21,411 bases of DNA from Lonsdalea britannica. Lineage in GTDB: Bacteria > Pseudomonadota > Gammaproteobacteria > Enterobacterales > Enterobacteriaceae. Under the pieces are notes generated by a model, which ran no database searches, was not told the origin of the DNA, and was given only the letters and a program-made list of their open reading frames with translations. Shown here piece by piece: positions 8,411 through 17,477 of this stretch. The position numbers and the translations under genes were made by a program. Where the stretch lies: assembly GCF_946477055.1 (NCBI RefSeq), contig NZ_CAMKXG010000024.1, positions 1 through 21,411 of the forward strand, written 5' to 3'. Each line of letters begins with the position of its first letter. Position 1 is the first letter of the stretch.

Positions 8411-8558
8411 TGCGGGACGACGTCATGAGGATGCCGGTTTGGCAGACAGTGTGCGGATAAAACCGGATGCCGTCGCCTTGCCTGCGGTATCTTCATGGCC
8501 CGTCAGTGGTTTTTTTTCGTTGGCTGATTGATTGACGAAGATAGGGCGGAATTCCGGT

Positions 8559-8587
8559 ACGCAAACGTTTTCTTTTTCTGTTAGAAT
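8559..8587 (+). promoter_or_regulatory. cvpA-purF promoter with PurR operator
   Basis: ACGCAAACGTTTTCTT at 8559-8574 is a perfect match to the PurR operator consensus (ACGCAAACGTTTTCNT). A -10 hexamer TAGAAT (5/6) follows at 8582-8587, and the operator covers the position of the -35 element, so hypoxanthine- or guanine-bound PurR should block RNA polymerase. The arrangement matches the known E. coli cvpA-purF promoter. The start of transcription is inferred to lie just after 8590. Confidence 0.92.
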
Positions 8588-8648
8588 GCGCCGCGAACAG
8601 GATGAGCCGCGCATGTCGATGGTTATTGTTCATTGAGTAGGATAGTTC

Positions 8649-9140
8649 ATGGTTTGGGTGGATTACGTCATTATTGGCATTATCGGGTTCTCGGCTCTGG
8701 TCAGTTTGATTCGAGGATTTGTCCGTGAAGCGCTGTCACTGGTTACCTGGGGATGTGCGTTTTTCATTGCCAGTCACTACTATGGCTATCTGGCGGGATA
8801 TTTCACCCGCTTTGAAGATGAACTGGTTCGCAACGGCATCGCTATCGCCATTCTGTTTATTGCGACGTTGATTGTGGGAGCCATCGTCAATTATGCGATT
8901 GGTTCTCTGGTTGAGCGAACCGGGCTGTCGGGCACCGATCGTGTGTTGGGCGTTTGCTTTGGCGCCTTGCGCGGGGTGTTGATTGTCTCTGCGATCTTGT
9001 TCTTTCTGGACACCTTCACCGGGTTTTCCCAGAGCGCCGACTGGAAGCAGTCCCAGTTGATCCCGCAGTTCAGCTATATCATCAGGTGGTTCTTTGACTA
9101 CCTGCAAAGCACGTCGAGTTTCTTGCCGCGGCACCTCTAG
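8649..9140 (+). CDS. cvpA: CvpA family inner-membrane protein
   Basis: CvpA (163 aa; E. coli 162) is a small four-helix membrane protein first named for colicin V production; its exact activity is unsettled. Hydrophobic segments are at about 5-23, 30-50, 63-85 and 103-121, with the family-typical SLIRGFVREALSLVTWG and the glycine-rich LRGVLIVSAILFF. The ATG at 8649 has AGGA about 7 nt upstream. It is the first gene of the PurR-controlled cvpA-purF operon, with purF starting 30 bp after its stop, so it is predicted to be repressed by purines together with purF. Confidence 0.95.
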   Translation: MVWVDYVIIGIIGFSALVSLIRGFVREALSLVTWGCAFFIASHYYGYLAGYFTRFEDELVRNGIAIAILFIATLIVGAIVNYAIGSLVERTGLSGTDRVLGVCFGALRGVLIVSAILFFLDTFTGFSQSADWKQSQLIPQFSYIIRWFFDYLQSTSSFLPRHL

Positions 9141-9170
9141 TCGCGGTAGCGCTGATGAGGAAAAGACAAC

Positions 9171-10688
9171 ATGTGCGGTATTGTCGGTATCGCCGGCGTC
9201 ACGCCGGTCAACCAGTCGATTTATGACGCGTTAACGGTGTTACAACACCGTGGGCAGGATGCCGCAGGCATCGTTACGATAGATGCTCATCACTGTTTCC
9301 GCCTGCGTAAGGCGAACGGTCTGGTCAAAGACGTTTTTGAAGCACGGCACATGCAACGCCTGCAGGGGAATATGGGGCTCGGCCATGTGCGTTATCCCAC
9401 GGCGGGCAGTTCCAGCGCGTCCGAAGCGCAGCCTTTTTACGTCAACTCTCCTTTCGGAATTACCCTGGCCCACAACGGCAACCTGACCAACGCGCACGAG
9501 CTGCGTCAGAAGCTGTTTGAACAAGGCCGTCGGCACGTCAATACGACGTCTGATTCAGAAATTCTGCTCAATATTTTCGCCAAAGAACTGGACCGCTTTC
9601 AGCACTATCCGCTGGAGCCTGACAACATTTTCGCCGCCGTTGCCGCCATGCATCAGCAAATCCGCGGCGCTTATGCCTGCGTCAGTATGATTATCGGACA
9701 CGGATTAGTGGCCTTCCGCGATCCTAACGGTATTCGTCCGCTGGTCATCGGCAAGCGCACGTTGGAAGACGGACGCAACGAATATATGGTGGCGTCCGAA
9801 AGCGTGGCGCTGGACACGCTGGGCTTTGAGTTCCTGCGGGATGTCGCGCCGGGCGAAGCGATTTACATCACGGACAAAGGTCAGCTATTCACTCGTCAGT
9901 GCGCGGAAAATCCAAAGCACCATCCGTGCCTGTTCGAGTACGTCTATTTCGCGCGTCCCGACTCGTTCATCGACAAAATTTCGGTCTACAGCGCCCGTGT
10001 GCGCATGGGGCAGAAGCTGGGCGAGAAAATTGCACGCTGCTGGGAAGATTTGGATATCGACGTGGTTATTCCTATCCCGGAAACGTCCTGCGATATCGCA
10101 CTGGAAATCGCCCGCATCATCGACAAGCCTTATCGTCAGGGGTTTGTGAAAAATCGCTACGTCGGCCGGACCTTCATCATGCCGGGTCAGCAGACGCGAA
10201 TTAAATCCGTGCGCCGTAAGTTGAACGCCAACCGCGCGGAGTTCCGTGATAAAAACGTGCTGTTAGTGGATGACTCCATCGTACGCGGAACCACGTCTCA
10301 GCAGATCGTCGAGATGGCAAGGGACGCTGGCGCGAAGCGCGTATACCTCGCGTCCGCCGCCCCGGAAATTCGCTTCCCTAACGTCTATGGCATCGATATG
10401 CCAAGCGTGAACGAACTGATTGCCCACGGTCGCGAAGTGGATGAAATTTGCCAGCTTATCGGTGCGGACGCCCTGATTTTCCAGGACCTGTCCGATCTGG
10501 TTGAGGCTGTGCGGGATGACAATCCGGATATTACCCAGTTCGAATGCTCCGTCTTCAACGGCATTTATGTCACGCATGATGTGGATCAGGGCTATCTGGA
10601 CTATCTTGAAGGTCTGCGTAATGACGATGCTCAGGTGCTACGCGGCAAGAGCGAAGTCGAAGATCTGGAGATGCACAACGAGGGCTGA
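9171..10688 (+). CDS. purF: Amidophosphoribosyltransferase
   Basis: PurF (505 aa, same as E. coli) catalyses the first committed step of purine synthesis: PRPP plus glutamine to 5-phosphoribosylamine. The N-terminal Ntn glutaminase begins MCGIVGIAG, so Cys2 becomes the N-terminal nucleophile after Met removal. Other glutaminase motifs are present ([26 protein letters not shown]). The C-terminal phosphoribosyltransferase domain has the PRPP loop [13 protein letters not shown] at 363-375. GAGGA precedes the ATG. It is co-transcribed with cvpA from the PurR-regulated promoter and is followed by a strong terminator. Confidence 0.98.
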   Translation: MCGIVGIAGVTPVNQSIYDALTVLQHRGQDAAGIVTIDAHHCFRLRKANGLVKDVFEARHMQRLQGNMGLGHVRYPTAGSSSASEAQPFYVNSPFGITLAHNGNLTNAHELRQKLFEQGRRHVNTTSDSEILLNIFAKELDRFQHYPLEPDNIFAAVAAMHQQIRGAYACVSMIIGHGLVAFRDPNGIRPLVIGKRTLEDGRNEYMVASESVALDTLGFEFLRDVAPGEAIYITDKGQLFTRQCAENPKHHPCLFEYVYFARPDSFIDKISVYSARVRMGQKLGEKIARCWEDLDIDVVIPIPETSCDIALEIARIIDKPYRQGFVKNRYVGRTFIMPGQQTRIKSVRRKLNANRAEFRDKNVLLVDDSIVRGTTSQQIVEMARDAGAKRVYLASAAPEIRFPNVYGIDMPSVNELIAHGREVDEICQLIGADALIFQDLSDLVEAVRDDNPDITQFECSVFNGIYVTHDVDQGYLDYLEGLRNDDAQVLRGKSEVEDLEMHNEG

Positions 10689-10713
10689 CGGAAGGGTCTA
10701 AGTGTTCTCCAGT

Positions 10714-10747
10714 AAGGGAGTGCCTATCGGTGCTCCCTTTATTTTTG
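10714..10747 (+). terminator. Intrinsic terminator after purF
   Basis: AAGGGAGTGCC (10714-10724) pairs with GGTGCTCCCTT (10729-10739) around the loop TATC, 11 bp with two G-U wobbles, followed by TATTTTTG. It lies 26 bp after the purF stop and should end the cvpA-purF transcript. Confidence 0.9.
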
Positions 10748-10826
10748 CATCTTGCCAATCATGGATGGATACGGCACAGTCTGCGCTGACGATGTTTTTG
10801 CAGGATGGTCCTGTCTGAGGAAGGGT

Positions 10827-11396
10827 ATGAAGCGACTGATTATTGGTATTTCCGGCGCCAGCGGGGTGGTTTACGGTGTACGTCTGCTACAGGTGCTGCA
10901 GCCGTTACCAGAGATAGAAACCCATCTGGTGATGAGCCCGGCCGCGCGACAGACGCTGGCCCTGGAAACCGATCTCAGCGTACGCGACGTTCAATCTCTG
11001 GCGGATGTCGTGCATGATTGCCGTGACATCGCCGCCAGTATCTCCTCCGGTTCTTTCAAAACCACCGGTATGGTGATCTTGCCATGCTCGATTAAAACGC
11101 TGTCCGGCATTGCGCACAGCTATACCGATAGCCTGCTGACCCGCGCGGCGGACGTGATGCTGAAAGAGCGACGCCCTCTGGTGCTGTGCGTAAGAGAAAC
11201 GCCGCTGCATGTGGGCCATCTGCGCTTGATGACGACGGCCGCTGAACTGGGGGCGATTATGATGCCGCCGGTGCCTGCGTTTTATCACCGCCCGCAAACT
11301 GTGCAAGAAGTCATCGATCAGACCGTCAATCGCGTGCTCGACCAATTCGATATCTCCCTGCCTGAAGATCTGTTCACCCGCTGGGGTGGTGCATAA
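10827..11396 (+). CDS. ubiX: Flavin prenyltransferase UbiX
   Basis: UbiX (189 aa, same as E. coli) attaches a dimethylallyl group to FMN to make prenylated FMN, the cofactor of the UbiD decarboxylase in ubiquinone synthesis. The N-terminal flavin-binding motif GISGASG is at 7-13; IAASISSGSF, LPCSIKTLSGI, LKERRPLVLCVRETPLH and MPPVPAFYHRP are all family signatures. The ATG at 10827 has GAGGA just upstream; the frame is open 25 codons further upstream to 10752, but that region overlaps the purF terminator and does not match. Its stop lies within a TAACCGGTTA palindrome (11394-11403). It probably has its own promoter between the terminator and 10827. Confidence 0.97.
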   Translation: MKRLIIGISGASGVVYGVRLLQVLQPLPEIETHLVMSPAARQTLALETDLSVRDVQSLADVVHDCRDIAASISSGSFKTTGMVILPCSIKTLSGIAHSYTDSLLTRAADVMLKERRPLVLCVRETPLHVGHLRLMTTAAELGAIMMPPVPAFYHRPQTVQEVIDQTVNRVLDQFDISLPEDLFTRWGGA

Positions 11397-11776
11397 CCGG
11401 TTAATTTTAAAACAGAAAAAAACACAATGCGTGGATCGTCCTCGAGCAGGCGCTCATCGGGCTCATGCCTTATTATGTGGCATTGCTCTGTTTCGGTGCG
11501 GCTATCTGCTTTGTCATGGTGCGAATTATTATCCCCATAAGGCTTTCCCTGTTCTCTCTGCCGGTATGCCACTGGTAATCAATTGATTCTATGGGTAGAA
11601 AACTGCCGGTGTTGCCTTGTGCCGCGAGGTTGACCCATCTCGATAAAGTGGCATGAAAACTGCAGCGGTGAGGCCTGTACTACACACATGACAGGCACGA
11701 TAGCGTTGGCGATTAAACCGTATTCGAATCTAATCGATCGTGTCGCTGTTCCATCACTCGTGATAAGGGTAACTCG
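11397..11776. other. 380-bp intergenic region upstream of hisJ
   Basis: No convincing gene was found: short open frames here lack a good ribosome binding site or a recognisable product. The region holds the sigma-54 promoter at 11649-11664 and presumably enhancer sites for NtrC further upstream. I looked for paired TGCAC/GTGCA NtrC half-sites and found only poor matches such as TTGTGCC near 11617-11623. No ubiX terminator with a U-tract is evident. The expected leader for hisJ is about 100 nt. Confidence 0.6.
11649..11664 (+). promoter_or_regulatory. Sigma-54 (RpoN) promoter for the his transport operon
   Basis: TGGCATGAAAACTGCA matches the -24/-12 consensus TGGCAYRNNNNTTGCW at every defined position except one T, with GG and GC at the required spacing. 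The site lies 112 bp before the hisJ start. The argT gene of Salmonella and E. coli is known to be read from a nitrogen-regulated, NtrC-dependent sigma-54 promoter, so location and sequence agree. Nitrogen-limitation control here is inference. Confidence 0.8.
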
Positions 11777-12556
11777 ATGAAAAGCGGATTGAAATTTCTA
11801 CCTTTGGCGTTAATTTTAGCGGCAGGCACCGCCTTCGCGGCCGTCCCGAAAGAGATCAAAATTGGTACGGACCCGACCTACGCGCCGTTTGAATCCAAAA
11901 ACGCCAGCGGCGAACTGATTGGTTTCGATATCGATCTGGCGAAAGAGATGTGTAAGCGCATGGAAGCCAAATGTACGTTCGTTGAGAGCGACTTCGATTC
12001 GCTGATCCCTTCTCTGAAGGCGAAGAAAATTGACGCCATCATCTCTTCACTCTCTATTACGCAAAAACGTCTGCAGGAAATCGCATTTACCCAAAAACTG
12101 TATGCCGCCAATGCGCGTCTGATCGCGCCTAAAGGGTCTGCGATTCAGCCTACGCTGGATGCTTTGCGTGGTAAACGCGTCGGCGTCTTGCAGGCGTCCA
12201 CCCAGGAATCTTACGCCAACGTCCACTGGCAGCCGAAGGGTGTGGATGTCGTGGCCTATCAAAACCAGGATCTGATCTATGCCGATCTGGTGGCGGGGCG
12301 TATCGATGCCGCTTTCCAGGATGAAGTCGCGGCGAGCGAAGGTTTCCTGAAACAGGACGCGGGTAAAGACTACGCGTTTGCCGGACCGGCTGTGAAAGAT
12401 AATGCGCTGTTCGGCGTGGGCACCGGCATGGGGCTGCGTAAGGATGAAACTGAGCTGAAAGCCGCGTTGGACAAGGCTTTCGATTCCATGCGCAAAGATG
12501 GTACCTACGACACACTGGCGAAAAAATATTTCGATTTCAATGTGTACGGCGACTAA
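11777..12556 (+). CDS. hisJ: Periplasmic histidine / lysine-arginine-ornithine binding protein
   Basis: This 259-residue substrate-binding protein delivers histidine or basic amino acids to the HisQMP2 permease. A Sec signal peptide (about 1-21, cleavage near AFA|AVPK) is followed by the SBP_bac_3 fold starting [13 protein letters not shown]. The two cysteines that form the HisJ/LAO disulfide are kept (Cys59 and Cys66, mature 38 and 45). Ligand-contact segments (SSLSIT with Arg98 nearby; [16 protein letters not shown]) are present. Parts of it resemble HisJ ([12 protein letters not shown]) and parts ArgT (ending FNVYGD), so specificity between histidine and lysine/arginine/ornithine is unclear. 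E. coli has argT and hisJ in tandem; only one copy is here. The ATG follows AAGGGT at suitable spacing. Confidence 0.92.
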   Translation: MKSGLKFLPLALILAAGTAFAAVPKEIKIGTDPTYAPFESKNASGELIGFDIDLAKEMCKRMEAKCTFVESDFDSLIPSLKAKKIDAIISSLSITQKRLQEIAFTQKLYAANARLIAPKGSAIQPTLDALRGKRVGVLQASTQESYANVHWQPKGVDVVAYQNQDLIYADLVAGRIDAAFQDEVAASEGFLKQDAGKDYAFAGPAVKDNALFGVGTGMGLRKDETELKAALDKAFDSMRKDGTYDTLAKKYFDFNVYGD

Positions 12557-12570
12557 TCGCTGCTGATATG

Positions 12571-12597
12571 ACGACGGCCTGTGATGCAGGCCGTCGT
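12571..12597 (+). other. Strong hairpin between hisJ and hisQ
   Basis: ACGACGGCCTG (12571-12581) and CAGGCCGTCGT (12587-12597) form a perfect 11-bp stem with a 5-nt loop in the 69-bp gap between hisJ and hisQ. The next bases (TCTGCTTTCTCT) are pyrimidine-rich but lack a proper U-tract. In Salmonella the same gap holds REP elements that help keep hisJ mRNA more abundant than hisQMP; this hairpin is well placed for the same role. Confidence 0.8.
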
Positions 12598-12625
12598 TCT
12601 GCTTTCTCTAGAACGGATATCACTG

Positions 12626-13315
12626 ATGCTGCATGGCTATTCTGAACTCATCATTGAGGGTTCACGCCTGACGTTGCAACTGGCCGTGTGCTCGTTGCTG
12701 TTGTCACTGGCGATCGGTCTGGTCGGCGCCAGCGCCAAACTGTCTTCCAGCCGGTTGCTGTCCGGCGTTTTCACCGGCTATACCACCTTGATTCGCGGCA
12801 TCCCCGATTTGGTTCTGATGCTGCTGATTTTCTATGGCTTGCAGATTGTGCTGAACGATCTGACGGAAATGCTGGGCGTGTCGCAAATCGATATCGATCC
12901 GATGGCGGCGGGTATCATTACGCTGGGCTTTATCTACGGCGCGTATTTTACCGAGACGTTTCGCGGCGCTTATCTTGCCGTTTCGCGCGGACAGATTGAG
13001 GCGGCGGTCGCTTTCGGCTTCACGCCGCTACAGGTTTTCCGACGCATTATGTTTCCCTCGATGATGCGCTTTGCGCTACCGGGTATTGGCAATAACTGGC
13101 AGGTGATTTTGAAAGCCACGGCGCTGGTCTCCCTGCTGGGACTCAACGATGTCATCAAGGCGACGCAGCTGGCGGGGAAGGGTACGCATGAGCCGTTCTA
13201 TTTCGCGATGGTCGCCGGAGCGATGTACCTCATTTTTACCACTGTCTCCAATGGCGTGCTGTGGTGGTTAGAGCGACGCTATTCGCAGGGAGTGAAAAAA
13301 GTCAGCTATGAGTGA
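12626..13315 (+). CDS. hisQ: Histidine/basic amino acid ABC transporter permease HisQ
   Basis: HisQ (229 aa; E. coli 228) is one of the two membrane subunits of the HisQMP2 importer. It has the HisM-type permease fold with about five membrane helices and the EAA loop that docks to HisP: IEAAVAFGFTPLQVFRRIMFPS, with Glu125-Ala-Ala and Gly131. The segment GYTTLIRGIPDLVLMLLIFYGLQI is characteristic. I chose the ATG at 12626 (ACGGA 8 nt upstream, MLHGYSE N terminus as in the family); an upstream ATG at 12581 falls inside the intergenic hairpin. The last 8 bp overlap hisM. Confidence 0.95.
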   Translation: MLHGYSELIIEGSRLTLQLAVCSLLLSLAIGLVGASAKLSSSRLLSGVFTGYTTLIRGIPDLVLMLLIFYGLQIVLNDLTEMLGVSQIDIDPMAAGIITLGFIYGAYFTETFRGAYLAVSRGQIEAAVAFGFTPLQVFRRIMFPSMMRFALPGIGNNWQVILKATALVSLLGLNDVIKATQLAGKGTHEPFYFAMVAGAMYLIFTTVSNGVLWWLERRYSQGVKKVSYE

Positions 13316-14024
13316 GATCCTGCAACAATATTGGCAGTCCCTGCTGTGGAGCGACGGCTATCGTATGACCGGGCTGGCGATGACGCTATGGCTACTGATT
13401 ATCTCGGTCGTTATCGGCGGCGTCCTGGCCGTTCCGCTGGCGGTTTCGCGCGTCTCGCCACGACGGCGTTTTCGTCTACCGGTCTGGACGTTTACCTACA
13501 TTTTTCGCGGTACGCCGCTGTATGTGCAGCTGCTGGTGTTCTATACCGGGGTTTACAGTCTGGAAATCGTTCGCGGCACGGACATGTTGAACGCCTTCTT
13601 CCGCAGTGGAATGAACTGTGCCGTGCTGGCGCTGGCGCTGAATACCTGCGCCTATACCACTGAGATTTTTGCCGGTGCCATCCGCGCGATCCCCAGCGGG
13701 GAAATCGAAGCGGCGCGGGCCTACGGCTTTTCCCGTTTCAAGCAGTATCGCTGCATCATTTTGCCGGGCGCGCTGCGTATTGCGCTGCCAGCTTACAGTA
13801 ACGAAGTGATTTTGATGCTGCACTCGACGGCGCTGGCGTTCACCGTGACGGTGCCGGATATTTTGAAAATCGCTCGCGACATCAACGCCGCCACCTATCA
13901 GCCGTTTTATGCCTTCGGCATCGCGGCCGTGATGTATCTCGCGATATCGTTCGTGCTAATCGGCCTGTTCCGTAAAGCCGAGCGTCGCTGGTTACGTCAT
14001 CTCAATACCCGTGCTACACACTAA
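13308..14024 (+). CDS. hisM: Histidine/basic amino acid ABC transporter permease HisM
   Basis: HisM (238 aa, same as E. coli) is the second membrane subunit of the HisQMP2 importer and pairs with HisQ. The permease core has hydrophobic segments from about 21-46, 64-86, 103-126, 160-180 and 200-225, and the EAA loop [22 protein letters not shown] with Glu134-Ala-Ala. [15 protein letters not shown] is a typical conserved stretch. The start ATG lies within the end of hisQ (8-bp overlap), which points to translational coupling and equal production of the two permease subunits. hisP follows 16 bp after the stop. Confidence 0.96.
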   Translation: MSEILQQYWQSLLWSDGYRMTGLAMTLWLLIISVVIGGVLAVPLAVSRVSPRRRFRLPVWTFTYIFRGTPLYVQLLVFYTGVYSLEIVRGTDMLNAFFRSGMNCAVLALALNTCAYTTEIFAGAIRAIPSGEIEAARAYGFSRFKQYRCIILPGALRIALPAYSNEVILMLHSTALAFTVTVPDILKIARDINAATYQPFYAFGIAAVMYLAISFVLIGLFRKAERRWLRHLNTRATH

Positions 14025-14040
14025 AATGCAGGAAAAGAAC

Positions 14041-14814
14041 ATGCAGGACACCAAGCTGGTGGTGACAGAGCTCCATAAGCGTTATGGAGAGCACGAAGTA
14101 CTGAAAGGAATCTCATTACAAGCCAGGGCGGGTGACGTTATTTCGATTATTGGTTCATCAGGGTCGGGTAAAAGTACGCTGTTACGTTGCATCAATTTTC
14201 TGGAGCGACCCTATGAGGGGTCCATTCATGTCAACGGACAGGAAATCCGGATGGTGCGCGATAAAGACGGGCAGCTAAAAATATTTGATAAGAAACAGCT
14301 CCAGCTGTTGCGGACGCGCTTAACCATGGTGTTCCAGCATTTCAACCTGTGGAGCTTCATGACTGCGCGGGAAAATGTCATGGAAGCGCCGATACAGGTG
14401 TTGGGGTTGAGTAAGGCTGAAGCCCGGCAACGGGCCGAGTTTTACCTGAATAAAGTCGGGATCACCGGCGCATCGCAGGATCGCTATCCTGCTGACCTCT
14501 CCGGCGGACAGCAACAGCGAGTGTCGATTGCCCGTGCGTTGGCGATGGAGCCGGACGTGCTGCTGTTTGATGAACCCACCTCGGCGCTGGATCCGGAACT
14601 GGTAGGCGAGGTGCTGCGCATCATGCAGCAGCTGGCGGAAGAAGGAAAAACGATGGTGGTGGTGACGCATGAAATGGAGTTCGCTCGCCATGTTTCAAAC
14701 CACGTCATTTTTCTGCATCAGGGCGTAGTGGAAGAAGAGGGGACGCCGGAGCAGCTGTTCGGTAACCCGCAGAGTCCGCGCCTGAAGCAGTTTCTGTCAG
14801 GTGCGTTGAAGTAG
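14041..14814 (+). CDS. hisP: Histidine/basic amino acid ABC transporter ATP-binding protein HisP
   Basis: HisP (257 aa, same as E. coli) is the cytoplasmic ATPase that dimerises under HisQ and HisM. All ABC motifs are intact: Walker [10 protein letters not shown] (38-46), Q-loop Gln99, signature LSGGQ (153-157), Walker B LLFDE (174-178), and H-loop His210. The ATG at 14041 was chosen because AGGA lies 7 nt upstream; ATGs at 14011 and 14026 in the same frame have no such site. It ends the operon; only 21 bp separate its stop from the convergent yfcH stop, and no clear terminator is seen there. Confidence 0.97.
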   Translation: MQDTKLVVTELHKRYGEHEVLKGISLQARAGDVISIIGSSGSGKSTLLRCINFLERPYEGSIHVNGQEIRMVRDKDGQLKIFDKKQLQLLRTRLTMVFQHFNLWSFMTARENVMEAPIQVLGLSKAEARQRAEFYLNKVGITGASQDRYPADLSGGQQQRVSIARALAMEPDVLLFDEPTSALDPELVGEVLRIMQQLAEEGKTMVVVTHEMEFARHVSNHVIFLHQGVVEEEGTPEQLFGNPQSPRLKQFLSGALK

Positions 14815-14835
14815 CCGCGTTCGGAGATCGCCGCT

Positions 14836-15741
14836 TCAGCCGGTATGGTTGATCAGATTATCGAGCGCCTCATCCAGTTCGAAGAAGCGAAAACCGAAGC
14901 CGGCGTCTTCCAGCCGTTGGGGAACGGCGCGTTGTCCGTCGAGGATCAGCGTCGCCGCTTCTCCCATCATCAGCTTCAACGCGAAGGCGGGGGCGCGCAG
15001 GATGCCGGGCCGATGCAGCACGTTAGCCAATATCGCGCTGAACTTCTCGTTTCGCGCCGGGTAGGGCGAACAGAAGTTGAAGGGACCGCGTAGTCCGGGC
15101 GAGTCCAGCAAGTAAAGAATCCCGTTCACCATATCGTCAATATGAATCCAGGCCATGTACTGCTTGCCTGACCCCATTGGTCCGCCCAATCCCAATCGAA
15201 AAATCGGCAGCATTTTCGCCAGCGCGCCGCCCTCGGTGGACAGCACGATCCCCGTACGGACCAGACAAACGCGCGTTTTGTCGCTTTCCGCTGCCTGAGC
15301 CAATGCTTCCCAGCGGGCGCACAGGCGGTGGGTAAATTCATCGTGCGGCGTTTCATCCTCGGTCACCAGCGCCTGTCCCTGATTGCCGTAATACCCGACG
15401 GCTGAGCCGGAAATCAGCACTGAAGGCGGTGTCGAACTGTTCTTGATCAGCGTCGCCAACTGTTCGGTCAGCTTCCAGCGGCTTTGGCAGAGCAGCTCTT
15501 TCTGTTCGGATGTCCAACGCTTGTCGGCAATCGGCGCACCGGCCAGATTGATGACGGCATCGAATTCATCCAAGGACGTTTTCCCTTCCAGACTAGGCCA
15601 GTAATTCACCTGATCGCCTAACGCGCGGCGCGCTTTTTCCGGGCTGCGAGTCAGCACCGTAATCGTGTGTGAGAGTGTGAGTAGCCGCTGAATCAGGTAC
15701 CGGCCGATGAGCCCGGTTCCACCGGTGATTAAAAGTCGCAT
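14836..15741 (-). CDS. yfcH: YfcH-type NAD-dependent epimerase family protein
   Basis: This 301-residue protein (E. coli YfcH 297) belongs to the TIGR01777 branch of extended short-chain dehydrogenases, related to SulA-like cell-division inhibitors of cyanobacteria/plastids; its substrate is unknown. The N-terminal Rossmann motif GGTGLIG is at 7-13. Other family marks are [30 protein letters not shown] (the SDR tyrosine region), and [23 protein letters not shown] lies 7-8 nt before the ATG. It is transcribed towards hisP. In E. coli K-12 folX lies next to it; here a 255-bp non-coding gap leads to yfcE instead. Confidence 0.92.
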   Translation of the reverse strand: MRLLITGGTGLIGRYLIQRLLTLSHTITVLTRSPEKARRALGDQVNYWPSLEGKTSLDEFDAVINLAGAPIADKRWTSEQKELLCQSRWKLTEQLATLIKNSSTPPSVLISGSAVGYYGNQGQALVTEDETPHDEFTHRLCARWEALAQAAESDKTRVCLVRTGIVLSTEGGALAKMLPIFRLGLGGPMGSGKQYMAWIHIDDMVNGILYLLDSPGLRGPFNFCSPYPARNEKFSAILANVLHRPGILRAPAFALKLMMGEAATLILDGQRAVPQRLEDAGFGFRFFELDEALDNLINHTG

Positions 15742-15996
15742 TCTGAAGCCTCGCTGTCTGTCGAAATGAGGTCATCGCCGTAACCTACAAAAAGAGAATC
15801 TGAGAGTAAGTATAAGGGAGCATGCTCTTTTTGCTGCCGTTGTCAGCGATTTAGCGAGGCTTATCGCACGCTTTTAATCCTGTTCGCTTGAATAGTGAGT
15901 AAACCGACAAACTTTGCCGTTATTAGCCGCTCAGCATCGCGGGGGTTTTTGGTAAACTCAACCGTAGGACAGATTACGATCCTTTGGGAGTACGCT

Positions 15997-16548
15997 ATGA
16001 AACTGATGTTCGCCTCCGACCTGCATGGTTCACTGGCCGCCACGGAAAAAGTGCTGGACACCTTCGAACAATCTGATGCTCATTGGTTGATTCTGCTGGG
16101 CGATTTTCTGAATCACGGCCCGCGGAATCCGCTACCGGAAAACTATCAACCGGCGCAGGTGGCCGCACGGCTTAACGAGTATGCGTCCCGCATCATCGCC
16201 GTACGGGGCAACTGCGACAGCGAAGTCGACCAGATGCTGCTGAATTTCCCGATCACTGCGCCCTGGCAACACGTGCTGTTGCCGACACATCGACTCTTTC
16301 TGACTCACGGCCATCTGTATCATCCAGACCAGCGACCGCCGTTGAATCCCGGCGACGTGCTGGCTTACGGTCATACGCATATTCCTGTGGCGGAGCGACG
16401 CGACGAGATCTACTGCTTCAACCCCGGTTCCGTCAGCCTGCCCAAAGGCGGCTACCCGGCCAGCTACGGTCTGTTGGATGAGGGATTGTTGCGGGTTGTG
16501 CCATTGGATGGGGGTGCCCCTATTGCGCAGGTGGCGATTACACACTAA
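15997..16548 (+). CDS. yfcE: Phosphodiesterase YfcE (metallophosphoesterase)
   Basis: YfcE (183 aa; E. coli 184) is a cytoplasmic metal-dependent phosphodiesterase; the E. coli enzyme acts on model phosphodiester substrates and its physiological substrate is unsettled. The calcineurin-like metal-binding motifs are all present in order: SDLHGS (Asp8, His10), GDFLNHG (Asp36), GNCDSE (Asn72), THGH (His104), and GHTH (His126, His128). The ATG at 15997 is preceded by GGGAG at 6-nt spacing; the frame is open upstream to 15895 but that part does not match the family. yfcD follows after a 195-bp gap. Confidence 0.95.
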   Translation: MKLMFASDLHGSLAATEKVLDTFEQSDAHWLILLGDFLNHGPRNPLPENYQPAQVAARLNEYASRIIAVRGNCDSEVDQMLLNFPITAPWQHVLLPTHRLFLTHGHLYHPDQRPPLNPGDVLAYGHTHIPVAERRDEIYCFNPGSVSLPKGGYPASYGLLDEGLLRVVPLDGGAPIAQVAITH

Positions 16549-16743
16549 TTTAGCTTTACGCTTCTTGAAGGTCGCGGTGTCGTCAGCACCTTATGCTCCC
16601 GTGCTGTAGAGACCAGACCGTGGTTTCATGCCTGGCGGTAAGAAAAATAATGCGCGTATCACTAGATCGCGTGAAACGCAGCCGGGTCCGATTATTTATT
16701 AACAAGTGCGCGTGAAATCGCGTCAAGGCAAGGGTTTCAGAGG

Positions 16744-17355
16744 ATGGCGGAACAAATTCAGACCACGGGTACAGAGTGGGTGGATATCGTTAGCGAAGAT
16801 AACGAAGTCATCGGGCAGGCTAGCCGTCAGCAGATGCGCGCTCAACGTTTGCGCCATCGCGCGACCTACATCGTGGTTCATAACGGGATGGGGCAAGTGC
16901 TGGCTCAGCGTCGTACGGACACCAAGGATTTTTATCCGGGGTGGCTGGATGCCACGGCTGGCGGCGTGGTGCAGAGCGGCGAAAATATGCTGGAGTCTGC
17001 CCGTCGTGAAGCCGAAGAAGAACTGGGCATTGCTGGCGTCCCGCTGGCTGAGCATGGGCTGTTTTACTACGAAAGCGACGACTGCCGCGTGTGGGGCGCG
17101 TTGTTTAGCTGCGTGAGCCACGGTCCGTTCGCACTTCAGGAAGAAGAAGTGGCGGAAGTCAGCTGGTTGACGCCGGAAGAGATTACGGCGCGTTGCGACG
17201 AGTTCACGCCGGATTCGCTGAAGGCGCTGTCGCTGTGGCTCAGGCGTAATACGGCCGGTGAACGTATGGCATCTGCACCACGCGTGGCGAAACCGCAGAT
17301 CGATAAAACGCCGAAGACGGACGACGGCGCGCCGGAAGTGACCGACGAGGCATAA
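16744..17355 (+). CDS. yfcD: Nudix hydrolase YfcD
   Basis: YfcD (203 aa) is a Nudix hydrolase of the isopentenyl-diphosphate-isomerase-like subgroup; the substrate is not established. A perfect Nudix box (GX5EX7REUXEEXGU) lies at 74-96, with Glu80, Arg88, Glu89, Glu92, Glu93 and Gly95. The conserved core ([55 protein letters not shown] cut across 141-162) matches E. coli YfcD (180 aa) closely. The last 35 residues (after about 168) are a Lys/Asp/Glu/Pro/Ala-rich, probably disordered tail longer than in E. coli. The start follows CAGAGG closely, with AAGGG a little further upstream. It ends facing pta. Confidence 0.92.
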   Translation: MAEQIQTTGTEWVDIVSEDNEVIGQASRQQMRAQRLRHRATYIVVHNGMGQVLAQRRTDTKDFYPGWLDATAGGVVQSGENMLESARREAEEELGIAGVPLAEHGLFYYESDDCRVWGALFSCVSHGPFALQEEEVAEVSWLTPEEITARCDEFTPDSLKALSLWLRRNTAGERMASAPRVAKPQIDKTPKTDDGAPEVTDEA

Positions 17356-17477
17356 GCACGCTCAGTGGATATTTCTTCCAGGAAGAATGACGGGGGCAGT
17401 TCGCCCCTTTCATATTGCCACGACTGAAACACCTTCGCAGGCCGGAGCGCCAATATCAGGATCGGGGCAATAAAAAA

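Noticed and set aside
8429..8472. dedD terminator
   Set aside because: An imperfect inverted repeat around CCGGTTT/AAACCGG is present with a long loop, and the only T-run (about 8510-8517) is too far from it to make an intrinsic terminator.
11386..11586. Small 66-codon gene after ubiX
   Set aside because: Its ATG-like start is within the end of ubiX without a ribosome binding site, and the translation shows no membrane or domain pattern convincing enough to call.
15789..15832. AAAAAGAG/CTCTTTTT inverted repeat between yfcH and yfcE as a terminator
   Set aside because: The stem is AT-rich with a loop of about 28 nt, and no convergent transcript ends here, since yfcH starts on one side and yfcE on the other.
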